DNA of 64,000 bases from Bradyrhizobium sp. dw_411 (GCF_018449695.1 NZ_JAAVUY010000004.1:372001-436000), one strand, 5' to 3'; positions 1-11,276 are shown, counted from the first letter of the stretch. A program made the numbers and translations. The notes: a model not told the origin generated them from the sequence alone.

Positions 1-371
1 GACCGAAAAACCGTCCGATGAAAATGCTGGGCGAGCCCCATTTTTTCACGAACGCTTCGCCGCGCGGCAGGATGTCGGGATAGCGCGACAGCGGCCACAT
101 CTGCGCGACCTGTTCCTTGTATTTGAAGCCGAACCAGTAGGAGACCCAGTCGCCAAGCGCCGCACCGATACCGCCGGCAATCCAGACCGACCAGAAGCTG
201 ATACCGCTGGCGCCGATCAATGCACCGATGGCGACCAGCGCGCCCCAGGCCGGGATCAGGAGCGAGATGAAGGCGAGCGATTCACCGAAAGCCAGCAGCA
301 GAACGATCGGTGCCGCCCATGCCTGATGGTCGCGCACAAAATCGGCCAGCGCGCGCGCGAAATCTTCCATG
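1..371 (-). CDS. DedA-family inner-membrane protein (3' part cut off by the window edge)
   Basis: The reverse strand from the ATG at 371 encodes an open frame that runs off the window, so only about 123 N-terminal residues are visible. It starts MEDFARALADFV. A hydrophobic stretch with an FGESLAF motif follows, then a small-residue-rich membrane segment, an ALGDWVSYWFG motif and a KWGSPSIFIGRFFG motif. These are hallmarks of DedA/SNARE-associated membrane proteins, thought to be lipid flippases or transporters of the cytoplasmic membrane. A purine-rich GGGAGAGGG lies just before the start codon. The gene is divergent from parE, with about 230 bp between them. Family assignment is firm; the specific substrate is unknown. 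Confidence 0.85.
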
Positions 372-599
372 TCGTGAACGCCCTCTCCCGGGAACCGGCC
401 TGTTCGAGGCGCGGAACTTTTCTGCAGCTTCAATGCCCCGGAGCAGGTAAGCCAGCCCTTCCCATCACATCAAGTCACAAAGGTGGGGACAAGGCGCCGG
501 TGTGCGCCGGGCGCCAACCGTCACTATCTAAGCCTATCCGTGGCATAGTCACGGGAACTGATTCGCGCCATCGAAAGCGCATACAACACATGAAAAAAC

Positions 600-2651
<2,052 letters not shown>

Positions 2652-2803
2652 CGGGTCCCTATCGGACACCCAGGGGTATCTGAGGGCCGTTTCGCCCTCC
2701 AAACAGGCCAATTTGTCGCAATTTACCGGCTTTTTGGATGAATTTCCTCAGGTCGTTTTCCGGCGGGTGTGCCTGCGCTGCAACAGCATTTTGGACCAAA
2801 CCA

Positions 2804-2811
2804 GCTATAAC
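2804..2811 (+). promoter_or_regulatory. Alphaproteobacterial -10-like element for the porin-like gene
   Basis: GCTATAAC matches the -10 consensus GCTANAWC described for the housekeeping sigma factor of Caulobacter. It lies about 73 bp before the outer-membrane protein start codon. I could not find a convincing -35 at the expected distance, so this is only a candidate. Confidence 0.3.
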
Positions 2812-2883
2812 TGTTCGTGAGCTTCGAGTGCATCTGCACTTATTCGCTCGGTCGGGTACCGGGCAGTCACTGAGGATTTAGAC

Positions 2884-3675
2884 ATGAAGAAATTGGTACT
2901 GGCTCTGACCGCGGTCGCAGCGTTCTCCGGATCGGCTCTCGCAGCCGACCTTCCGGCTCGGACCTACACCAAGGCGCCGGTGATTGTGCAGACACCGAGC
3001 TGGACTGGCTTCTATATCTTCGGCGGCGGCGGCGGCGGCGTCTGGGATGCTGATACCAGCGTGATCAATACCACGACCGGAGCGACGGTTGTGGGCGGTC
3101 AGCGCCTCGGCGGCGATGGCTGGTTCGGCACCGTGGGTGCTGGCTATGACTGGCAGTTCAACAACGCTTGGGTATTGGGCATCCTGGCAGACGGCCAGTT
3201 TGGTAGCCTCAAGGGCTCGATCCCCGGAGTCGCCACAGGCGCTGGTGCGCTTACTGGCACCGTGAAGCTTCAGGACACATGGGCTGCCGGCGCACGCCTC
3301 GGCTACCTCGTAGCTCCGAACGTATTGTCGTATGTCAACGCCGGCTACACCCAGTCCTATTGGTCGGGTTCGACGCTTTCTTCGGTTCTCACCGGAACAG
3401 CTCTTGATACGACGTCTTCTTTCCATCGGAATGGCTGGTTTGTTGGCGGTGGTGTCGAAAACAACCTGAATATCTTCGGTTTCTCGGCTCCCGGCTGGTT
3501 CATGAAGACCGAATATCGCGCCGCCTACTTCGATCGCGCGAACCTGGTGGAAACCAATATTGCGACCGGCCTTCCGACGGCTGCAACCGTACAGTTCAAG
3601 CCCTTCGTCGAGACCATCAGCACCTCGCTGGTCTATCGCTTCAACTGGACCGGTCCGGTCGTTGCCAAGTATTGA
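2884..3675 (+). CDS. Outer-membrane beta-barrel protein (Omp25/Omp31-like)
   Basis: The 263-residue product starts with a clear signal peptide ending ALAADLPAR, so it is exported. The mature part alternates aromatic and small residues typical of an eight-stranded barrel (WTGFYIFGGGGGG near the start, WQFNNAWVLGI, YRFNW near the end). It ends in a short hydrophobic strand rather than the classic terminal Phe. Such single-barrel proteins (Omp25/Omp31/RopB type) are abundant outer-membrane proteins in Rhizobiales and include haem- or stress-related members. The gene stands alone and is followed directly by a strong terminator. Its function beyond membrane structure cannot be told from sequence. 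Confidence 0.85.
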   Translation: MKKLVLALTAVAAFSGSALAADLPARTYTKAPVIVQTPSWTGFYIFGGGGGGVWDADTSVINTTTGATVVGGQRLGGDGWFGTVGAGYDWQFNNAWVLGILADGQFGSLKGSIPGVATGAGALTGTVKLQDTWAAGARLGYLVAPNVLSYVNAGYTQSYWSGSTLSSVLTGTALDTTSSFHRNGWFVGGGVENNLNIFGFSAPGWFMKTEYRAAYFDRANLVETNIATGLPTAATVQFKPFVETISTSLVYRFNWTGPVVAKY

Positions 3676-3697
3676 TTTGAGCTAATTGCTCTAAGAA

Positions 3698-3727
3698 AAA
3701 GCCCCGGCATCGCCCGGGGCTTTTTTG
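3698..3727 (+). terminator. Rho-independent terminator of the outer-membrane protein gene
   Basis: A GC-rich hairpin pairs AAGCCCCGG with CCGGGGCTT around a CATCG loop and is followed by a run of six T. It starts about 23 bp after the stop codon at 3675. Confidence 0.9.
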
Positions 3728-3858
3728 TGCCTTCAGTAAGCCTCGCCGGCGCGCGAACTGGCGTGTCATCCCTGCCCTTGCAAGACATCGGCATGCGCGC
3801 CAATCTCGCTTCGGTTGTGCGATCGCCACGCGGCCAGCGCGCTCCTCAAGGAAGCCCC

Positions 3859-4044
3859 ATGCGCGCCCCGCTCTTGATCCTCGGCCTGGTCGCGCTTGCT
3901 ATTGGCCTGTTGTGGATCGGCCAGGGCACCGGCGTGATCAAATGGCCGGAATCGAGTTTCATGATCAGTCAGACGCAGTGGGCCGGATATGGCGCTGCGC
4001 TGGCCGTCCTGGGATCGATTCTGATCTGGCAGAGCAGGCGCTAA
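3859..4044 (+). CDS. Small membrane protein with two transmembrane segments
   Basis: This 61-residue protein starts MRAPLLILGLVALAIGLLW. It contains two hydrophobic helices (about residues 3-20 and 41-56) separated by a short loop with GTGVIKWPESSFM, and ends in a basic WQSRR. An AAGGAAG sequence sits just before the ATG at 3859, which decides this start over an in-frame ATG at 3727. I recognise the layout as a widespread small hypothetical membrane protein of Bradyrhizobiaceae but can assign no function. It is flanked by the terminator of the barrel gene and by a palindromic repeat, so it is probably transcribed alone. Confidence 0.65.
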   Translation: MRAPLLILGLVALAIGLLWIGQGTGVIKWPESSFMISQTQWAGYGAALAVLGSILIWQSRR

Positions 4045-4068
4045 AACGGCGTCGGATACGTCATTGTC

Positions 4069-4155
4069 GTCATGGCCGGGCTTGTCCCGGCCATCCACGT
4101 CTTTAAACACGAGCGACAAGAAGGACGTGGATGCCCGGGACAAGCCCGGGCATGA
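4069..4155. repeat. Long palindromic intergenic repeat made of two hairpin units
   Basis: Two arms of about 35 bp (4069-4103 and 4120-4155) are inverted copies of each other around a 16-bp loop. Each arm is also a hairpin by itself: ATGGCCGGG pairs with CCCGGCCAT in the left arm and ATGCCCGGG with CCCGGGCAT in the right. The fourth base of the stem differs between arms and its partner differs to match, so pairing is kept. Elements of this form are scattered through Bradyrhizobium and Rhodopseudomonas intergenic DNA and often produce spurious small ORFs. It lies between a small membrane gene and an SDR gene. Confidence 0.8.
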
Positions 4156-4172
4156 CAGAGAGGAAATTACCA

Positions 4173-4943
4173 ATGACATCAAAACCATTCGATCTCCGCG
4201 GCAAGGTGGCCATCGTCACCGGCGGCAATGGCGGAATTGGCTTCGGCATGGCGCGCGGGCTGGCGGAAGCCGGCGCCGGCATCGCAATTGTCGGACGCAA
4301 CGAGGCGAAGTCGGCAGCCGCCGCCGCGGACCTCTCCAAGCTCGGTGTCAGGGCGATATCCGTTGTCGCCGATGTCACCGACACATCGGCGGTCACAGCG
4401 ATGGTTGAACGCACGGTACGCGAACTCGGCCGGATCGACATTCTCGTCAACAATGCCGGCATCAATATACGAAAACCGCCCCACGCGTTGTCGCTCGAGG
4501 AATGGGACAGCGTGATCAAGACCAACCTCACCAGCGCCTTCCTGTGCTCGCAGGCGGCCTACCCCGCGATGAAAGCCGCCGGCGCTGGCAAGGTGATCAA
4601 TATCGGCTCGATGATGTCGATCTTCGGCGCCAGTTTCGCGCCGGCCTATGCCGCAAGCAAAGGTGGCATCGTGCAGTTCACCCGCTCCTGCGCGGTCGCC
4701 TGGGCACCCGACAATATCCAGGTCAATGCGGTGCTGCCGGGCTGGATCGACACAGAGCTTACCCAGCGCGCCCGCGACCAGATCGACGGCCTGCACGACA
4801 AGGTGCTGGCCCGTACGCCCGCGGCGCGGTGGGGCGATATCTCTGACTTCGCGGGGATTGCGGTGTTTCTGAGCTCGGCTGCTTCAGACTTCGTCACCGG
4901 CACCGCGATCCCGGTCGATGGCGGTTTTTCGGTGATGGGCTGA
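4173..4943 (+). CDS. SDR-family NAD(P)-dependent oxidoreductase
   Basis: This is a 256-residue classical short-chain dehydrogenase. The cofactor motif TGGNGGIGFG lies near residue 16, the NNAG motif near residue 90, a serine in the NIGSMMS strand, and the catalytic YAASKGG near residue 157. The C-terminal GTAIPVDGGF is typical of 3-oxoacyl-reductase or gluconate-dehydrogenase-like SDRs. The ATG at 4173 follows an AGAGGAAATT ribosome site; a longer reading from 4131 would run through the palindromic repeat and is unlikely. The substrate is not predictable. The converging FAD monooxygenase ends 2 bp downstream. Confidence 0.88.
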   Translation: MTSKPFDLRGKVAIVTGGNGGIGFGMARGLAEAGAGIAIVGRNEAKSAAAAADLSKLGVRAISVVADVTDTSAVTAMVERTVRELGRIDILVNNAGINIRKPPHALSLEEWDSVIKTNLTSAFLCSQAAYPAMKAAGAGKVINIGSMMSIFGASFAPAYAASKGGIVQFTRSCAVAWAPDNIQVNAVLPGWIDTELTQRARDQIDGLHDKVLARTPAARWGDISDFAGIAVFLSSAASDFVTGTAIPVDGGFSVMG

Positions 4944-4945
4944 CT

Positions 4946-6202
4946 TCAGCCAGCCGACGACGGCGACCGCACGTGCTCGGGCCGCACGCCGATCGCTATG
5001 AATCTCGCGGTGATGCCCTGCAGCCACGGCACCGCGTTCACGATCCGCGCAAAGAACGGAGCCTTTAGCGGTTGACCGCCCGGCTTGAGCGCAGCGCTGA
5101 TGATGTTGTTCTGAACCATGATTTGCATTGCCTGCGTCATCCGCATCGGAAACTCCCGCCGGCGGCGCACCGCATCCAGTTCTTCTTCGGACGGGCTGCC
5201 GCTGACGAGTTTCGCCGCGAGCAGATTAGCCGTTGCGACCGCGTCCTGAACCGCGAGATTGACGCCGACGCCGCCGACCGGCGACATCGCATGCGCGGCG
5301 TCGCCGATGCAGAGCAGCCCCGGTCGCGTCCACCGTTTCAATCGGTTGATCGCCACCGTCAGCAGCTTTACATCGTCCCACGTCTTTACGTCCGACATGC
5401 CCGATTTGAGGATCGGCGCCATGCCGGTCACATCGGCGCGGAAGGCGTCGAGGCCGCGGGCCTTGACCGCATCATATTGGCCCTTGGCGATGACGTAGGC
5501 GCATTGCCAGTAATCGCCGCGGTCGAATGTCACCATCATCTTGCCGCTATCGACCCGCGCGAACAGGCTTTCGTTCTCATCGGGATGCCTGCCGGCCCGA
5601 AACCACAGCACGTCCATCGGGGCGCCGATTTCATCGACCTCGAGCCTGGCGCATTGGCGCACCACCGAATGCCGCCCGTCGCATCCGATGGTCAGGTCCG
5701 CGCGAATCTCGACCGGCCCCTCCGGCGTATCGGCCTTCACGCCGACAACCCTGTCGCCCGACCAGATGAGGTCGGTCGCGTCGGCTTTCATCATGACCTT
5801 GAGCGAGGTGAACCGCTTGCCGTATTCGCGCAGGAAATTGAGAAAATCCCATTGCGGCATGAAGGCGATGAAAGGGTATTTGGCGTCGGTACGGCTGATG
5901 TCGGCGATGCGAACCGAGGTGTCGCCGAACTTGCCGTCCATTTTTTGCAATTGCTGGTGCGGAAGCTTCAGGAAAGCGTCGATCAGCCCCAACTCGTCCA
6001 TCACCTGCAGCGTCGAGGGGTGCACGGTGTCGCCGCGAAAATCCCGGAAGAAGTCTTCGTGCTTTTCCAGCACGACGGTTTCGACCCCGGCGCGCCCCAA
6101 CAGATATCCCAGCATCATGCCGGCGGGACCACCGCCGACGATGCAGCAGCGTGTCGTGAGGGTGCGTTGGTTTGGCCGCTCCGAAGAAGTACCCGCGTCC
6201 AT
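4946..6202 (-). CDS. FAD-dependent monooxygenase (PHBH/UbiH-like, class A)
   Basis: The 418-residue protein has the three fingerprints of class A flavoprotein hydroxylases. These are the dinucleotide-binding GGGPAGMMLG near residue 24, a central CDGRHS (DG motif) near residue 175, and CIGDAAHAMSPVGGVGVN (GD motif) near residue 296. It probably hydroxylates an aromatic or similar substrate using NAD(P)H and O2. Proteins of this exact type are usually annotated only as FAD-dependent oxidoreductase, so the substrate is unknown. It starts 16 bp after the caspase-like gene on the same strand, which suggests co-transcription. Confidence 0.87.
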   Translation of the reverse strand: MDAGTSSERPNQRTLTTRCCIVGGGPAGMMLGYLLGRAGVETVVLEKHEDFFRDFRGDTVHPSTLQVMDELGLIDAFLKLPHQQLQKMDGKFGDTSVRIADISRTDAKYPFIAFMPQWDFLNFLREYGKRFTSLKVMMKADATDLIWSGDRVVGVKADTPEGPVEIRADLTIGCDGRHSVVRQCARLEVDEIGAPMDVLWFRAGRHPDENESLFARVDSGKMMVTFDRGDYWQCAYVIAKGQYDAVKARGLDAFRADVTGMAPILKSGMSDVKTWDDVKLLTVAINRLKRWTRPGLLCIGDAAHAMSPVGGVGVNLAVQDAVATANLLAAKLVSGSPSEEELDAVRRRREFPMRMTQAMQIMVQNNIISAALKPGGQPLKAPFFARIVNAVPWLQGITARFIAIGVRPEHVRSPSSAG

Positions 6203-6218
6203 GATCTGATCCGTGTGG

Positions 6219-7721
6219 TTAGCGCCGGAAACTCTTGATCTCCGATACGCTGCCGTCGCGGTAAGTCAACTCCACCGACACGAATTGGGTCGACGGCGCC
6301 AGCTTCAGATAAGGCTGCGCGTCGGACGGAATGGCGCTGGGATCCCTGGTATTGCAGGAAGGCATTTTCAGCACCCGGTCCGGCACCGCGCTATCGACGC
6401 CGATGCGTACTTCACGGATCGCACAGCGGTATGACATCAGATGCGTGTAATAGACCAGAAGCCCATTGAACTCGCGGAACGACAACCAGCTTGTCGCGGT
6501 CATATCGAGGATTTTCCGCTGGTCGTGGATCAGCGCCGCTTCGGGGTCGAACTTGATCGGAAACGGTCCCTGCAATTCACCCGAGGTGTCGATGTAGCGC
6601 ACCTGGATCGTCGCCGCGGGCGCGTCGGCGGCCAGTTCGATCGAGGGATTAGGGATGCGCTTGCGGGTGCGCGGATCGAGCGAGTCCAGGAAACCGGTCT
6701 CGCGGAAGTCGCCGCTGTCGCCCATTCGCCAGGAAATCCCGAGCGTCGGATCCATGATCGAAAACACCACGGTCCAGCCGCCATTGTGGCGAGAGAACAT
6801 CGCGATCGGCGCGTTGACGGAGTCTTCCTTCGGCAGGCGCGGCACCGACACCGGCGGCAGTGCGGCGACCTTCTGCGGCGGTTCGACGGCTTTTGCAACC
6901 GCGGGCTCGCTCTTGGCGATGCCGTTGAGAAAGACGTCATCGACCATCTGGTCGAAATAAACCGGAATTTGCTTGTGTTTGACGCCCTCCGCCATTTCGC
7001 TGACCAGCCGGCGGGTGCGTTGCGCGACCTGAACGAGGTTCTCGCCGGGCTGTAGCAATTCCTTGGCGAAAGTGCGCGTGAACACCGAATTGGGATTGTC
7101 GTCGGTATTCGACAGCCGATCGAGCGCGGTCTGACGTGGCCCGGCTGAAAACACCGAGAATACGCCTTCCGGCAACTGGGTCATCGGCGCCAGACCACCG
7201 CCGCCGGCAACGGCACGGGTTCCGCTGCGTTCGAACGGGTTGTTGCGACAGGCGTCGAACACCAGGATCGCGGTGCGTACCTTTTTGTTCTGCATCCGCT
7301 CGATGATGCGGTCGGCGAGCACCGAGGCATCCCGCACCAGTTCTTCCTGCCCCTCGCTGGCCGCGGGCACATCTGTCGGCAGCAGGAAATTCTGCCCGGC
7401 GATCTCAAAGCCGTGGCCGGCGTAGAAAAAGAACGCGGTGTCGCCGGGCTCGACGGCGGCGTCGAACGCCAAAAGGGTCTGGCTGAATGCCTGACGGGTC
7501 TGGTTTTCGGCAACCATCACGGAAAAGCCGAGTTGCTTGAGCGTGTCGCCCATGGTGCGGGCGTCATTGACCGCCTTCTGCAGCTTGGGAACGTTCTTGT
7601 AGTCGTTGTTGCCGATGACCAGCGCGACCCGCTTTTCAGCCTGCGCGGGAGCTGACAGCGCCAGCAAGGGAGCGACAAGGCTGCATACCAATATGGCTCG
7701 CAACGACAGCCAGCTTTTCAT
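6219..7721 (-). CDS. Secreted caspase-family (C14) protease with unique C-terminal domain
   Basis: The 500-residue product has a signal peptide ending APAQA, then a p20-like caspase domain starting EKRVALVIGNNDY. The catalytic His lies in YAGHGFEI (residue 103) and the catalytic Cys in VFDACRNNPF (residue 158), so the dyad is intact. A linker rich in Ala, Pro and Val follows around residues 260-285. The last 200 or so residues are predicted beta-rich and unlike other domains I know. Bacterial homologues are called orthocaspases or caspase family proteins; most cut after Arg or Lys, and their roles are largely unknown. The start at 7721 is chosen because it opens the signal peptide and has GGGAAAG upstream. 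It is probably co-transcribed with the FAD monooxygenase. Confidence 0.88.
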   Translation of the reverse strand: MKSWLSLRAILVCSLVAPLLALSAPAQAEKRVALVIGNNDYKNVPKLQKAVNDARTMGDTLKQLGFSVMVAENQTRQAFSQTLLAFDAAVEPGDTAFFFYAGHGFEIAGQNFLLPTDVPAASEGQEELVRDASVLADRIIERMQNKKVRTAILVFDACRNNPFERSGTRAVAGGGGLAPMTQLPEGVFSVFSAGPRQTALDRLSNTDDNPNSVFTRTFAKELLQPGENLVQVAQRTRRLVSEMAEGVKHKQIPVYFDQMVDDVFLNGIAKSEPAVAKAVEPPQKVAALPPVSVPRLPKEDSVNAPIAMFSRHNGGWTVVFSIMDPTLGISWRMGDSGDFRETGFLDSLDPRTRKRIPNPSIELAADAPAATIQVRYIDTSGELQGPFPIKFDPEAALIHDQRKILDMTATSWLSFREFNGLLVYYTHLMSYRCAIREVRIGVDSAVPDRVLKMPSCNTRDPSAIPSDAQPYLKLAPSTQFVSVELTYRDGSVSEIKSFRR

Positions 7722-7970
7722 CCGTTTTTCTTTCCCGCCTTTGCACGATTTGCCCGTGCGAGCCACCTACTGCCATAGTCGGCACAGGTTCCCCGCCGGT
7801 TCAATTGCGGCCGGTCAGAGAAATTACCGCGTATTTCCGATCATTGCGAGCGTTAGCGCCGCGCCGCGAAAGGTGGATTGATTCGCTGCCGAGCCCGTCA
7901 TCGGACGCGCCTTCACGCAACCGTTGGCTTGCTTGCACGTACACGTCGTGCTTGCCGCCGGCAATGATAG

Positions 7971-9299
7971 TCAAATCGCCGGGAGAGCGGTCGATCCGGC
8001 TTGCCCCGGAACCATCGCCTGCACAGCAACAGCTCGCTGGGCTCGTCTTTCATTTTCGAAACGCCAATAGAGCAAGCCAAACCACAGCAACAAGGCCAGG
8101 AAGGCAAAAGGAACATGGGCGTCCACGGCGAGAGGCTGTGCGGAGGGCAATACCAGTAATGCAGTCAGCGAGACCAATTCAATCTCGTCCCACCCGTCGC
8201 GCCAGCCACGTGCGAGCAGCGGAATAATGGACAGCATCAGCAGTGGCGTGTCGTATGACAACGAGTACGGCGTTGTAAGCAACGCCCCCGCGGCCAGCAG
8301 CCCCCATCGAAGATCAAGCCTCCCATCCTCTTTTCCCAACTCCCGATTGTTTGCCTTGCCGCGCCAGAAGACCCGGATGATCGCCGCTACAACCGCAACG
8401 CTCACGGCCGCTTGCACAAATCCCGCGAGAACAGCCGGCATACCGACTGCCTGCAACGACACGTAGGGACCGAGCGCCAGCGGCCGTACCCCCTCGTAGC
8501 CACTGCCGATAAAATGGCCGAACAACACGCTCATACGTAGGTAATCGGTCCAGATCGCGGCTCCCAGCCATATCGTCGAGAGGACAACCATAGAGAAGAT
8601 GGTCGTCACTGCAGCCGCGACAGCGCGCCACTGACCGGACGCGATTAGCGCGAAGGGCAGCAACAGCCCCAACTGTGGTTTGATTGCCAAAAGACCCATG
8701 CAAATGCCCGCGAGCACGGGACGCGTTGGCGAGAAATACGCGGCCCCCAGAACGAACACGGTCACGAGTGTACCGGTTTGTCCGCAAAACAAATTAGCGC
8801 CGACAAAGGGCAAAGAGAACGCGACAAGCACGGCGTAGGCCAGCGCTCGTGACCAGCTCTTCTCAGGATTGGCTTCAAGGCCGAGGCCGGAGCGTTTCGC
8901 CAACAAAACGATCAAGGCAAAATAGAACGCCAGCGGAATGAGTGACCAAGCCAGCACCGCCTGGTTGTATGTCGCATCGCCCAACGGCCATAAACCAAAC
9001 AGGGTGAATGGTGGATACACAAACCACGGAAGCCGGGTGGAGGCTGTCCTGCTGGACAAGATGTTCTGCCACGCGTCCGGATCATAGATGGCGGCGATAT
9101 CGCCGTGCCGCACGCGTTGAGCAGCATTCCAAAAACTAATAAAATCACCGCCGAAGTACGCCCCCGACAGTTGGTGCAAAAGATTGAAGCCGGCCTGCGT
9201 CGCAAAGCACGCCGCCAGAATTAGCAGCAGCAATGGTTTCTGCGACGGGCTCATCCTGGCATCGGCAGGTGCGTTAAGGAAAAGATGCACTGCGTTCAA
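7971..9299 (-). CDS. Integral-membrane glycosyltransferase, GT87/DUF2029 family
   Basis: The 442-residue protein is almost entirely hydrophobic, with roughly ten membrane helices. After the first helix comes GGDFISFWNAA, then a YDPDAW and a WFVYPPF motif in the first large extracytoplasmic loop. This pattern is characteristic of GT-C fold DUF2029/GT87 enzymes such as mycobacterial polyprenyl-phosphate-mannose-dependent mannosyltransferases. In this lineage the acceptor and sugar are unknown. The gene stands alone with about 250 bp on its 3' side and 480 bp on its 5' side. The base composition of the frame is slightly less GC-rich than its neighbours by eye. Confidence 0.8.
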   Translation of the reverse strand: MNAVHLFLNAPADARMSPSQKPLLLLILAACFATQAGFNLLHQLSGAYFGGDFISFWNAAQRVRHGDIAAIYDPDAWQNILSSRTASTRLPWFVYPPFTLFGLWPLGDATYNQAVLAWSLIPLAFYFALIVLLAKRSGLGLEANPEKSWSRALAYAVLVAFSLPFVGANLFCGQTGTLVTVFVLGAAYFSPTRPVLAGICMGLLAIKPQLGLLLPFALIASGQWRAVAAAVTTIFSMVVLSTIWLGAAIWTDYLRMSVLFGHFIGSGYEGVRPLALGPYVSLQAVGMPAVLAGFVQAAVSVAVVAAIIRVFWRGKANNRELGKEDGRLDLRWGLLAAGALLTTPYSLSYDTPLLMLSIIPLLARGWRDGWDEIELVSLTALLVLPSAQPLAVDAHVPFAFLALLLWFGLLYWRFENERRAQRAVAVQAMVPGQAGSTALPAI

Positions 9300-9782
9300 T
9301 CCGCATGATCGAGCCGAGGCCCGTGTGCAATGACAGATGCAATCTCAGCCATTGCGATTTTGCTAAAGAACGATTTTGGCTGCCGGGGAGGTTAAAGATT
9401 ACTTGCTGCAAGCTGGGACCGGGAATGACGGAGAGAGCGCGGAACACCCCCTTTGAATCTACCGCCGCTTGGTCAAGCCGGGCTGTTTTCCTTCCTTTAC
9501 GCGGAAGGCAGCCGAAGTTCGGGCGCACCTGAAAAAGGGCCCTCAGGCCCCGATTCATGCAAAAACATTAAGCTTTTTCAATGCTTCCCGCACCTGCTCC
9601 ATTGACTTTGGCCAATTCGCCCCTATGTTCCGCCTTGACGCGGCCCGGTATCGAAACGCGATATCTTGATTAAGCCGCCTGTCTGCGTATCCGAAAATCC
9701 CGAGCAAATCTGCGTGCCGTTCCGGGGTTGAGCGCGACAGTCATTTCCGGGATTCCAAGCGGCGGTATCTACCAGAGGCTCA
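9300..9782. other. Intergenic region without a supported gene
   Basis: The 483 bp between the divergent GT87 and helicase genes must hold promoters for both. Short open frames exist on both strands, but none has a ribosome site together with a recognisable product. I see no tRNA, terminator or large repeat here. Confidence 0.6.
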
Positions 9783-11276
9783 ATGTCCTTTTCTCATCTC
9801 GGCTTGTCCGACAAGGTGCTCGCCGCCGTCGCGGCCACCGGTTACACCACCCCCACCCCCATTCAGGAACAGGCGATTCCCCATGTTCTGGCGCGCCGGG
9901 ACGTTCTCGGGATCGCCCAGACCGGCACCGGCAAGACCGCTGCCTTCGTCCTTCCGATGCTCACCATGCTGGAAAAGGGCCGCGCCCGCGCCCGGATGCC
10001 CCGCACCCTGATCCTTGAACCGACGCGCGAACTCGCCGCCCAGGTAAAGGAAAATTTCGATAAATACGGCGTCGGCCAGAAACTCAATGTCGCGCTTCTG
10101 ATCGGTGGCGTTTCGTTCGGCGACCAGGACACCAAATTGACCCGCGGCGTCGACGTACTGATCGCGACCCCCGGCCGGCTGCTCGACCATACCGAGCGCG
10201 GCGGACTGCTCCTCACCGGCGTCGAATTGCTTGTGATCGACGAAGCCGACCGCATGCTGGATATGGGTTTCATTCCCGATATCGAGCGGGTCTGCAAGAT
10301 GATCCCCTTCACCCGGCAGACGCTGTTCTTTACCGCGACGATGCCCCCCGAAATCCGTCGCATCACCGAAGCCTTCCTGCACAATCCAGAGAAGGTCGAA
10401 GTTTCCCGGCCTGCAACCACCGCGGTCGGCGTATCCCAGTTCCAGGTCAGCGTGGGCCGCGAACCGCACGAGAAGCGCGAAGTACTGCGGGGCCTGCTGC
10501 GCGACGCCAAGGACCTCAACAACGCCATCATCTTCTGCAACCGCAAGCGCGAAGTGGCGCTGTTGTACAAATCGCTGCAAAAGCACGGCTTCAGCGTCGG
10601 CGCCCTGCATGGCGACATGGATCAATCGGCGCGCACCGCCGCACTCGATCAATTCCGCAAGGGTGAAATTCCGCTGCTGGTCGCTTCCGATGTCGCTGCG
10701 CGCGGCCTCGACATTCCCGCCGTCAGCCACGTCTTCAATTTCGATGTTCCGCATCACGCCGACGATTACGTACATCGCATCGGCCGCACCGGTCGCGCCG
10801 GCCGCGCCGGCACCGCGATCTCGATCGTGACCCCGCTCGATCAAAAGTCGATGGTCGCGATCGAAAAACTGATCGGACAGAGCATTCCCCGCGCCGAAGG
10901 CAGCACCGAATCGCAACCGGTTGAACGCGCGACAATTTCCACCAGCGGCGAGCCGCAGGCGCGCGAAGGGGCAAAAGAGCACACGCGAGAAGGCGCTCGC
11001 GAGGGGGCAAGAGAAGGTGGGCGCGAAGGCTCACGCGGCGGCCGCAAGCCACGCCGCGACCGCGAACCCCGGCATTCCGGCGGTGGCCGCCATTCCGGCC
11101 AGCAGCCGCAGGCCCCGGCGGCGGCATTCACACCGCCATCGCCGCCTCCGGCTTCCCGCACGCCCTCGATCGGCCGGGCTCCTGCGCCGCAAACTTCGCA
11201 GGACTCGTCTTCAGAACCGGCCGACCATTCACATCTTCCAGCGTTTCTGTTGCGACCGGTTCGTGCGCGCGTCTAA
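9783..11276 (+). CDS. rhlE: DEAD-box ATP-dependent RNA helicase (RhlE type)
   Basis: This is a 497-residue DEAD-box helicase. The motifs appear in order: Q motif near TPTPIQEQ, motif I AQTGTGKT (residues 45-52), Ia PTREL, Ib TPGR, motif II DEAD near residue 155, motif III as TAT rather than SAT, IV IIFCNRKR, V ARGLDIP and VI HRIGRTGRAGR. After about residue 375 the tail is rich in Arg, Gly, Glu and Pro, with repeated REGAREG-like units, as in RhlE proteins where it binds RNA. It probably unwinds structured mRNA or rRNA and may join the RNase E degradosome. It is followed by a diguanylate cyclase with its own start region. Confidence 0.92.
   Translation: MSFSHLGLSDKVLAAVAATGYTTPTPIQEQAIPHVLARRDVLGIAQTGTGKTAAFVLPMLTMLEKGRARARMPRTLILEPTRELAAQVKENFDKYGVGQKLNVALLIGGVSFGDQDTKLTRGVDVLIATPGRLLDHTERGGLLLTGVELLVIDEADRMLDMGFIPDIERVCKMIPFTRQTLFFTATMPPEIRRITEAFLHNPEKVEVSRPATTAVGVSQFQVSVGREPHEKREVLRGLLRDAKDLNNAIIFCNRKREVALLYKSLQKHGFSVGALHGDMDQSARTAALDQFRKGEIPLLVASDVAARGLDIPAVSHVFNFDVPHHADDYVHRIGRTGRAGRAGTAISIVTPLDQKSMVAIEKLIGQSIPRAEGSTESQPVERATISTSGEPQAREGAKEHTREGAREGAREGGREGSRGGRKPRRDREPRHSGGGRHSGQQPQAPAAAFTPPSPPPASRTPSIGRAPAPQTSQDSSSEPADHSHLPAFLLRPVRARV

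Noticed and set aside
4064..4408. Small ORFs with MAGLSRPS/MPGLVPGIHV-like products
   Set aside because: These are translations of the palindromic repeat and of SDR antisense, a well-known source of false genes in this group.
7841..7960. Degenerate repeat resembling TCATTGCGAGCG...CGTTGGC intergenic elements
   Set aside because: Only short pieces match what I recall of Bradyrhizobium repeats and no clear inverted partner remains, so I do not annotate it.
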